Shown here: positions 58,347-64,000 of the stretch, piece by piece | Layout: each line of letters starts with the position of its first letter | How positions within the stretch are numbered: position 1 is the first letter of the stretch | Assembly (NCBI RefSeq): GCF_005869855.1 | Contig: NZ_SZNH01000003.1 | Span: 186,001 to 250,000 of the forward strand | Reading direction: 5' to 3' | Source of the DNA: Nostoc sp. PA-18-2419 | Lineage (GTDB): Bacteria; Cyanobacteriota; Cyanobacteriia; Cyanobacteriales; Nostocaceae | DNA length: 64,000 nucleotides | Made by a program: the position numbers and the translations under genes | The notes under the pieces: model-generated | The model's database searches: none | Told to the model about the DNA's origin: nothing | What the model saw: only the letters and a program-made list of their open reading frames with translations

Positions 58347-58877
58347 ATTAGGGATTGGGGACTAATACTGCAAGGCGTAATTCGTAATGACGCTCGTTCC
58401 GACGCTCCTCCGTCGCTAACGCTTCGCTATCGCTACCGCTTCGAAGACAGTAATTCGTAATACGTAATTCGTAATACTTGCCAAAGGCGAGAAGCAAGCT
58501 ACGTAATGACGCTTGTTGCGCTAAAGCGTCTCTCCTTGGGAGAAGACACGGCTTAGCTGCGAAGGCAGTAATTCGTAATTACCTGTTGGCAAGGGTTTCA
58601 GACATTTAAAATGTTTGGTTTATTTCGGCTGTGCTGTACTAGGGACTAGGAAATAGCATTAAAAACACTATCTTCTAATCCCCAGTACCCAGTATCCAAT
58701 ATCCAATACCCAATCCCTAGTCCCCAATCCCAAATACCCAGTCCCCAATACCAAAAACGCTTTGCTTTGATCCCTAAGATTAGAGTAAAGTAAACAAGTG
58801 TAAAGAAGTATGATTTTCCGGTACTCTTTTAAAACAACTTGTTCACTTTTACCTTTGATATTTCTATAAAAAAGTTC
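58347..58877. repeat. Repeat-rich spacer (STRR/LTRR type)
   Basis: The spacer has GC-rich inverted segments (gacgctcgttccgacgctcc; ctaacgcttcgctatcgc), repeated gtaattcgtaat units at 58369-58580, and near-tandem ccaatatccaatacccaatc units at 58680-58755. No ORF was recognised. These are short tandem repeat types typical of filamentous cyanobacteria. Confidence 0.65.
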
Positions 58878-59684
58878 ATGCAGTCTTGTTTTTGGCGACG
58901 AATCCTGGTATCTATTGCAGTATTTTTCCTGGCTGGGTCAATTTGGGTAATGCATTCTCCCCCAGCACTGGCTTATGACAATCCTGACTTACTTCCAAAG
59001 ACCTTTACGCCAGTTGTAGACTTAGCTAAATCGCTCCCTGTACTGCAAGAAGAAAAGCTAGTCAAAGATTTAGAGCAGTTTGAAGCCGATACAGGTTGGA
59101 AATTACGAGTATTGACTCAGTATGACCGTACTCCGGGTCGGGCAGTGATAAATTATTGGGGTTTAGATGACAAAAGTATTCTCTTAGTTGCTGACTCTCG
59201 CGGCGGTAACATCCTCAGCTTTAGTGTCGGCGATGCTGTTTATCAACTTTTACCTCGGACTTTCTGGATAGAACTACAAACGAGGTTTGGTAATTTGTAC
59301 TTTGTACGCGAACAAGGTGAAGACCAAGCTATTCTGCAAGCCTTGGAATCTGTTAAAGGCTGTTTACTCAAGGGTGGTTGCAATGTTGTCCCTGGATTGC
59401 CACGAGAGCAGTGGATTCTCACTTTGATTACTTCAGTTATTGGTGGGATAATTTGTGGATTTGCAGCTCAACCCCGTGAAAAAGGACAAGTGTTTGCTTG
59501 GCAATGGGCTTTAATTTTCTCTCCTTTGTGGGGAATCTTATTTATTGCCTTTGGCATAGGGCCAGTAGTGACACGTACAAGCGATTGGTTACCTCTAGTT
59601 CGCAACATTTCTGGGTTTCTCATCGGCGGCTTAGTTGCTTACCTCTCTCCTGTTTTCAGTCAGCCTTCTTCTAGTAATGAGTAA
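58878..59684 (+). CDS. TPM-domain (Psb32-like) protein
   Basis: A 268-residue exported membrane protein. A signal peptide or anchor (ILVSIAVFFLAGSIWVMH) leads to a TPM domain starting near YDNPDLLPKTFTPVVDLAKSL, with KDLEQFEADTGWKLRVLT as the family core. Two or three helices near the C terminus anchor it (LITSVIGGIICGFAA; LWGILFIAFGIGPVV). In chloroplasts and cyanobacteria TPM/Psb32-type proteins associate with photosystem repair in the thylakoid lumen, so a similar role is plausible. ATG 58878 is used rather than TTG 58839, which would add a non-signal extension. Monocistronic. Confidence 0.82.
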   Translation: MQSCFWRRILVSIAVFFLAGSIWVMHSPPALAYDNPDLLPKTFTPVVDLAKSLPVLQEEKLVKDLEQFEADTGWKLRVLTQYDRTPGRAVINYWGLDDKSILLVADSRGGNILSFSVGDAVYQLLPRTFWIELQTRFGNLYFVREQGEDQAILQALESVKGCLLKGGCNVVPGLPREQWILTLITSVIGGIICGFAAQPREKGQVFAWQWALIFSPLWGILFIAFGIGPVVTRTSDWLPLVRNISGFLIGGLVAYLSPVFSQPSSSNE

Positions 59685-59796
59685 AGAGTGCCCAGTTATG
59701 AGCGCTGAAGTCAGAATCCACCAATTCACCAATTCTGACTCCTAACTCTCTGAAACTGGTAAGCTGAAAGCTAAATATTTGAGAAGCTCAACAAAA

Positions 59797-60426
59797 ATGG
59801 AATGGCACGTAAGTGATGCTCAAAGTTTAGCAATCATTGATAGTGAAATTGGCGATCATGTCTTTTCACCCGCAGAGTATGAGATTGTACGTCGGGTAAT
59901 CTATGCCACGGCTGACTTTGAGTATAAGTCTTTGATTCGCTTTTCTGAACGTGCCTTGCAAGCTGGAGCAGCAGCATTAGCTGCACGTACCGCAATTGTA
60001 GTAGATGTACTGATGGTACAAGTAGGTATTGCTTACGACATTCAAAATACTTTCGCTAATCCACTCTATTGCAGCATGGAAGCTTTGACACGCCCGCAAA
60101 AAGAAAAAACGCGGGCTGCATGGGGAATAGAAACCCTAGCAAAGCGTTATCCAGAGGGTATCTTTGTGGTCGGTCAAGCGCAAACAGCATTAACAGTACT
60201 AGTAGATTTAATTGAAGCTGAGGAAATTAGACCTGCTTTAATAATTGCGACTCCAGTGGGATTCGTAAATGTCGATCACGCCAAAGGGCGTTTACAAGAC
60301 TCTCTAGTTCCTCACATTACAATAGACAATCGCAAAGGTAATGCAGTTGTTGCAGCTGCGATCGTTGATGGATTGATTGATTTGGCTTGGCAAGCCTATG
60401 GGCAAAACGGAAATAGGGAAAGCTAG
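59797..60426 (+). CDS. cobH: Precorrin-8X methylmutase
   Basis: CobH/CbiC moves a methyl group from C11 to C12 in precorrin-8X, giving hydrogenobyrinate in the cobalamin (corrin) pathway. Conserved segments are PAEYEIVRRVIYATADFEY, GAAALAARTAIVVDVLMV, CSMEALTRP and ATPVGFVNVDHAKGRL. In characterised CobH the residue after I in the RxIHA motif is a His that acts in catalysis; here it reads IYA, which may be normal in cyanobacteria but should be checked. From ATG 59797 the protein has 209 residues, the usual length. No other cob gene or B12 riboswitch was seen in the window. Confidence 0.9.
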   Translation: MEWHVSDAQSLAIIDSEIGDHVFSPAEYEIVRRVIYATADFEYKSLIRFSERALQAGAAALAARTAIVVDVLMVQVGIAYDIQNTFANPLYCSMEALTRPQKEKTRAAWGIETLAKRYPEGIFVVGQAQTALTVLVDLIEAEEIRPALIIATPVGFVNVDHAKGRLQDSLVPHITIDNRKGNAVVAAAIVDGLIDLAWQAYGQNGNRES

Positions 60427-60526
60427 GAAAGTAGGCTCTGTGTTATTTTGTATCCAAAAGAGTATTCAAAATTAGTGAATATCCTGATATTTTAATTGAA
60501 TAGTGCGGACCAAGGAGCGTAGTATT

Positions 60527-61939
60527 GTGGTAATTGAGAGTTTCAGTTTAAGCACATATATTGCAATCCCGGTAGTTCTAGGTCTTTTGCTTCAGGGAGA
60601 TAACATAAAAGTACCTGTAGTTAAAAATGTTAGTCAGGAATCTATTGTTGAAGAAACAGTAGCGCCCACTCCCCAGTTAATTAGTAGTAAAACAACTGGA
60701 AAAACATACTATGTTAGTGGTACTGGGAACGACAAAAATAAAGGACTTTCTTCTTCATCACCTTTTAGGACTATTCAAAAGGCAGCAAATCTTACCAAAC
60801 CTGGAGACACCGTACTTATTATGAACGGAGTCTACACAAATGCAAATCCCAAAGGAGAGGTAGTATCAATTACTCGTTCTGGAACTGCAAATGGATGGAT
60901 TAAGTTTAAAGCATATCCTGGGCATTTACCAAAACTTCGGCACAATGGATGGCATGGAGTTCTGATTCACAATGGAGCTTCATATATTGAAGTAAACGGG
61001 CTTGAAGTTATAGGAAATAATGCCAGTGTAACTCTTGATTATGCCATGAGTCAAAAGAGTAACAAATTAAACCCACTAACAAATGGAGGCTGCATTAGCA
61101 TCGATGGAAGAAAACAAGGTCATCCTCATCATATACGTATTGTCAACAACAAGGCACATAACTGTGGTGGAGGAGGTATTTCGGCAATTGAATCTGACTA
61201 TGTGACAGTAGACAATAACGTAGTATTTGATAATGCCTGGTACGGGGTCTATGCTGGCAGCGGAATTTCAATGCTGCGTAATTGGAACTTTGATAACTAC
61301 CAGGGATATAAGATGTTTGTAACCAATAACAAGGTTTATAACAATAGACAATATATTCCTTGGATTAAGACCGGAACTATCACAGACGGTAATGGTATTA
61401 TTATCGATAGTTTAAATAAGCCTGAAAAATCAAAATACGTTCCATATAAAGGACGTACTTTAGTTAAAAATAATCTAACATTTCATAACGGTGGTTCGGG
61501 CATTCATTCATTTTATAGTACTCGTATTGATATTATTAATAATACAGCTTTTCTAAATAATCAGACTCCAGAACTGAAACTAGGACAAATATTTACTCAG
61601 ATGTCATCTGATGTCAAAATTTTCAATAATATTCTCTATGCTTTTCCTGGCAAAAGTGTTAACAGTAATAGTAAAAGCAAAAACGTTGTTTTTGATTATA
61701 ATATATATCTCAATACTTCCTCTGTAAATGTTAAGGGACCTCACGATATTGTTGCAGATGCAGAGTTTATCAGGGCACATCCTACTTTGAAAAAAATAGA
61801 TGGTGATTGGAAATCACAATTATCTAAACAAAGTCGATTTGCACCGACTTCTATCAAGCTTGATTCAGCAAGTGTTGTTTGCGAACCAGTGACTTATAGT
61901 TTCAAAGGCAAACTTATCAAGGTGGGATGTTCGCGCTAA
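60527..61939 (+). CDS. Right-handed parallel beta-helix protein (DUF1565)
   Basis: An exported beta-helix protein. A hydrophobic N-terminal segment (STYIAIPVVLGLLLQGD) looks like a signal peptide. Residues about 60-110 (TYYVSGTGNDKNKGLSSSSP, then PFRTIQKAANLTKPGD) are the DUF1565 entry to the helix, followed by regular NNKVYNN- and NNTAFLNN-type turns to about residue 380. Such folds bind or cleave polysaccharides, but no catalytic set of a known lyase family was recognised. GTG 60527 is preferred because AAGGAG is 9 nt upstream; the frame opens at GTG 60503. The tail has two cysteines. Confidence 0.75.
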   Translation: MVIESFSLSTYIAIPVVLGLLLQGDNIKVPVVKNVSQESIVEETVAPTPQLISSKTTGKTYYVSGTGNDKNKGLSSSSPFRTIQKAANLTKPGDTVLIMNGVYTNANPKGEVVSITRSGTANGWIKFKAYPGHLPKLRHNGWHGVLIHNGASYIEVNGLEVIGNNASVTLDYAMSQKSNKLNPLTNGGCISIDGRKQGHPHHIRIVNNKAHNCGGGGISAIESDYVTVDNNVVFDNAWYGVYAGSGISMLRNWNFDNYQGYKMFVTNNKVYNNRQYIPWIKTGTITDGNGIIIDSLNKPEKSKYVPYKGRTLVKNNLTFHNGGSGIHSFYSTRIDIINNTAFLNNQTPELKLGQIFTQMSSDVKIFNNILYAFPGKSVNSNSKSKNVVFDYNIYLNTSSVNVKGPHDIVADAEFIRAHPTLKKIDGDWKSQLSKQSRFAPTSIKLDSASVVCEPVTYSFKGKLIKVGCSR

Positions 61940-61954
61940 GGATGGCAAAAAATA

Positions 61955-62110
61955 TCACATTATTAATCGCCGATTTCCATACCATTGACTCAAATCATCC
62001 TCAATTGCCTCAAGAATAGGGATCGCCTCAGTTATTGATTTTGCATCCACAGTTAGCAGTGCAAACGCTTCCTCAACCCGTCCTTGATAGTCCTGCGGGC
62101 AGATAGCAAA
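61955..62110 (-). pseudogene. C-terminal gene remnant, unknown
   Basis: Fifty-one minus-strand codons read FAICPQDYQGRVEEAFALL and on to EAIPILEAIEDDLSQWYGN before a TGA. The acidic, helical, low-stop sequence looks coding, but there is no start codon and the frame is closed by TAG just upstream. It is probably the end of a lost gene; its family is not recognised. Confidence 0.4.
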
Positions 62111-62295
62111 CTAGAAACAATATGGTTAATGAATGGGGACAATTCTTTGTTCATAGAACAATTGTTGGATTTTCATCGCTGGTCATTTTAGATTAAAAGT
62201 ATCGCTACTGAAACCTCACAATGTTGTAGCAGGAAGAGTGTAGATTAATCATATTCTTTTAGGAATTATAGACTTATATCCCCAAAGGAAACACC

Positions 62296-62323
62296 GCACC
62301 AAATCTCTAACTTGGTGCAGTTT
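62296..62323. terminator. Terminator-like hairpin
   Basis: Arms gcaccaa and ttggtgc (7 bp) with a 9-nt loop, followed on the plus strand by agttttt and on the minus strand by ggtgtttccttt. It lies 50 nt past the stop of the minus-strand membrane-protein gene. Confidence 0.55.
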
Positions 62324-62374
62324 TTCACAGTTTATTTAGCAATTAATCAGACTCTAACGATTGAGAATTTTGAA

Positions 62375-63064
62375 TTACTCCTCTACTCTACGCTGACGGC
62401 GACGCGGCCTTCTTTCCTGTCGATCTTCACGCAGACGACGGCCAACTTCGTTAAAGAAATCGCGCCGCAGGTAAGGATAATCGCTGACCCACAACTCCCG
62501 ACTGGGAATGTATATATCGCTGAATTCTTCGATGCTGCTTAAATCTGGGCGATTTGACATTACTACCATTTCTGCAATTTGACCGCGAGCGATCGCTTTA
62601 TGGGTAGGACGTAGTGGTGCGTCAAATTCAATACTAAATCCTGTGTCATCACCCACTTCTAAATTAATCCGTTTTTCTCGGTTTTCTACAATTACCAATT
62701 CACCTTTGTTATTGACGGTTTCTTGTTTGCCAGTTAACTGATCTGTAATCCACCAATCTAGGACTCGACCACGGAAAAAGCCGCTATATTTATAACGTCG
62801 GCATTGTATATTCCGCATACTTGCTTGAAACACGGGATACCACAGCCAAAAAAAAGCGCTAATTACTCCCAGCACAAATATTATTGGACCAAACTCCAGT
62901 CTGAAAAAGGCTTTGACAAGCAGAATTACGACTAAGGCAACTACAGAAATTAACAGCCGTTGCAAAAAATTTGCAAATTTTCCCCAGTAGTGCTTGTACT
63001 GAATACCAGTAGCAATTAAGGGGATAATTTGTTCAAATTTCTGGCGAGTCAATGGTACTAACAT
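62375..63064 (-). CDS. Conserved cyanobacterial membrane protein
   Basis: A 229-residue protein from ATG 63064 (MLVPLTRQKFEQIIPLIATG). Two hydrophobic helices near residues 40-80 (LLISVVALVVILLVKAFF; IIFVLGVISAFFWLWYPVF) are followed by a soluble beta-rich domain (YKYSGFFRGRVLDWWITDQ) and a very basic C-terminal tail rich in Arg. The frame opens at 63181 but those residues overlap dapB and are not family-like. It follows dapB by 32 nt on the same strand and may be co-transcribed with it. I do not recognise a proven function. Confidence 0.75.
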   Translation of the reverse strand: MLVPLTRQKFEQIIPLIATGIQYKHYWGKFANFLQRLLISVVALVVILLVKAFFRLEFGPIIFVLGVISAFFWLWYPVFQASMRNIQCRRYKYSGFFRGRVLDWWITDQLTGKQETVNNKGELVIVENREKRINLEVGDDTGFSIEFDAPLRPTHKAIARGQIAEMVVMSNRPDLSSIEEFSDIYIPSRELWVSDYPYLRRDFFNEVGRRLREDRQERRPRRRQRRVEE

Positions 63065-63096
63065 GAGTGCTGAGTACTGAGTGATAAGTAGTAAGT

Positions 63097-63933
63097 TTAA
63101 AGTATTTTTTCTAATCCATATATTAACGACTTTAGCGTTAATACTTTGCGAATGGCTAATAGCACTCCTGACATATAACAAGCGCGATCGCTCGTATCAT
63201 GTCGTAAAGTATAAATTTGTCCCGGTGCGCCAAAAATAACTTCCTGATGAGCTACCAATCCCGGTAAGCGCACGCTATGAATTCTAATGCCTTCCTCTGC
63301 CTGGCTTCCCCTAGCTCCTGCTAATTTTTCAGTTTCTTGGACTAAGGCAGAGTTAAAAGTTTTACCTAGTTCTCCTAATAACTGCGCCGTTTGAATTGCA
63401 GTACCACTGGGTGCATCAGCTTTTTGGTTGTGATGCAGTTCAATAATTTCTACGTGGTCAAAATATTGAGAAGCAGTGATTGCAGCTTGTTGTAACAGTA
63501 CCATGCCAATGGAAAAGTTAGGAATAATTAGACAACCAGTACTAGCTTTCTCGGCAAAGTCTGCCAGGTCATGAATTTGTTCTCGACTTAATCCAGTCGT
63601 GCCGACTACAGGACGAATACCGTAGGCGATCGCACTACGAATATTGTCATAAACTGAATCGGGATGGGTAAAGTCTACCATCACCCCTGGCGGCCCTTGT
63701 CTCTCCCCAGCCACATAACCCAACATCGGTTCTAATTGATTGGTAATCGGCACTTCCAAGGGTTCGCTTAAACCCGCTAGTTCTCCAGCATCTTTATCTT
63801 GATGCTGCGGGCTGCTATCAATTGCACCCACTAAGTTTAAATCGGGTGCTTCCGCTACGGCCTTAACTACTTCACGACCCATTTTACCAGCAGCGCCGTT
63901 GACGATAACCGGGATAGAAGCTTGATTCATCAT
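63097..63933 (-). CDS. dapB: 4-hydroxy-tetrahydrodipicolinate reductase
   Basis: DapB reduces hydroxy-tetrahydrodipicolinate with NAD(P)H in the lysine and diaminopimelate pathway, which also feeds peptidoglycan synthesis. The Rossmann motif is [16 protein letters not shown] near the N terminus, VVGTTGLS and [14 protein letters not shown] follow, and [15 protein letters not shown] carries the catalytic His-His and Lys. Length is 278 residues, as expected. Two adjacent ATGs (63933 and 63930) could start it. The membrane-protein gene downstream is separated by only 32 nt. Confidence 0.96.
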   Translation of the reverse strand: MMNQASIPVIVNGAAGKMGREVVKAVAEAPDLNLVGAIDSSPQHQDKDAGELAGLSEPLEVPITNQLEPMLGYVAGERQGPPGVMVDFTHPDSVYDNIRSAIAYGIRPVVGTTGLSREQIHDLADFAEKASTGCLIIPNFSIGMVLLQQAAITASQYFDHVEIIELHHNQKADAPSGTAIQTAQLLGELGKTFNSALVQETEKLAGARGSQAEEGIRIHSVRLPGLVAHQEVIFGAPGQIYTLRHDTSDRACYMSGVLLAIRKVLTLKSLIYGLEKIL

Positions 63934-64000
63934 ATGTCGAGAAATACTTTTTGAGTTAACAAGGGCATTGTAAAGACTTTTGCGATGTAAAAATACCAGT

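Larger units (their letters stand above)
61940..62374. other. Spacer with gene remnant and terminator
   Basis: 435 nt between converging genes. It contains a coding-like remnant on the minus strand (61955-62110) and a terminator-like hairpin at 62296-62323. Nothing else was recognised. Confidence 0.45.

Overview
The window reads as chromosomal DNA of a filamentous, probably heterocyst-forming cyanobacterium (Nostocales-like). The direct evidence is a photosystem I subunit gene (psaD), an NDH-1 subunit (ndhD), cyanobacteria-restricted families (DUF2605/DUF2973, SLH-OprB porin, DICT-domain histidine kinase, a 1.9 kDa-residue-class serine/threonine kinase-histidine kinase hybrid), many HIP1 octamers (GCGATCGC), and intergenic low-complexity and hairpin repeats of the type that fill Nostoc/Calothrix genomes. 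Genes lie on both strands with long AT-rich spacers and few tight operons. No tRNA, rRNA, CRISPR array, prophage or intact insertion sequence was seen.

Layout. 0-8.3 kb: SRPBCC protein, small membrane protein, scpA, a sugar-nucleotide pyrophosphorylase, speA, ndk and a TerC-family protein. 8.4-12 kb: an orphan EH-signature (ZorC-like) gene with an in-frame stop near its 3' end, and a transglutaminase-like protein. 12-21.6 kb: P2A-type Ca2+ ATPase, recF, an acyltransferase-3 membrane protein, MgtC/SapB, and a PEP-synthase-like phosphotransferase. 21.6-27.6 kb: a decayed histidine-kinase fragment, a lipoprotein, an SLH/OprB porin, a repeat-containing secreted protein and a DUF1361 membrane protein. 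27.8-35.2 kb: trpE, psaD, a DICT-GAF histidine kinase and a glycogen-debranching-type glucosidase. 35.3-43 kb: a BrnT/BrnA toxin-antitoxin pair, the DUF2605-DUF2973 pair, thrS, thrB, a coiled-coil protein and ndhD. 43-56 kb: the giant hybrid kinase, a cyclic-nucleotide-domain/C39-like ABC exporter with its HlyD adaptor, and a cluster-A-I metal-binding lipoprotein with atypical ligands. 56.7-64 kb: a membrane/YtxH/DUF948-like trio, a TPM-domain protein, cobH, a beta-helix protein, a conserved membrane protein and dapB.

Most genes are housekeeping (polyamine, tryptophan, threonine and lysine-pathway enzymes, nucleotide and cobalamin synthesis, photosynthetic electron flow) mixed with signalling and envelope genes. 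Functional links supported by adjacency are brnT-brnA, DUF2605-DUF2973, exporter-HlyD, the 56.8-58.3 kb trio and dapB with its membrane-protein neighbour; the rest look like independent units.

The least expected signals are structural. Intergenic-type low-complexity repeats sit in frame inside three proteins (the PEP-synthase-like enzyme, the porin and TrpE). A ~140-bp MITE-like element with GGAACTTCCA-type ends occurs twice in opposite orientation, one copy abutting the terC stop codon. There is a perfect 22-bp hairpin at 18.4 kb and a ~127-nt imperfect hairpin at 26.6 kb, and several decayed gene fragments. No complete undescribed system is evident; the orphan EH-signature gene is the nearest thing to a defence remnant.
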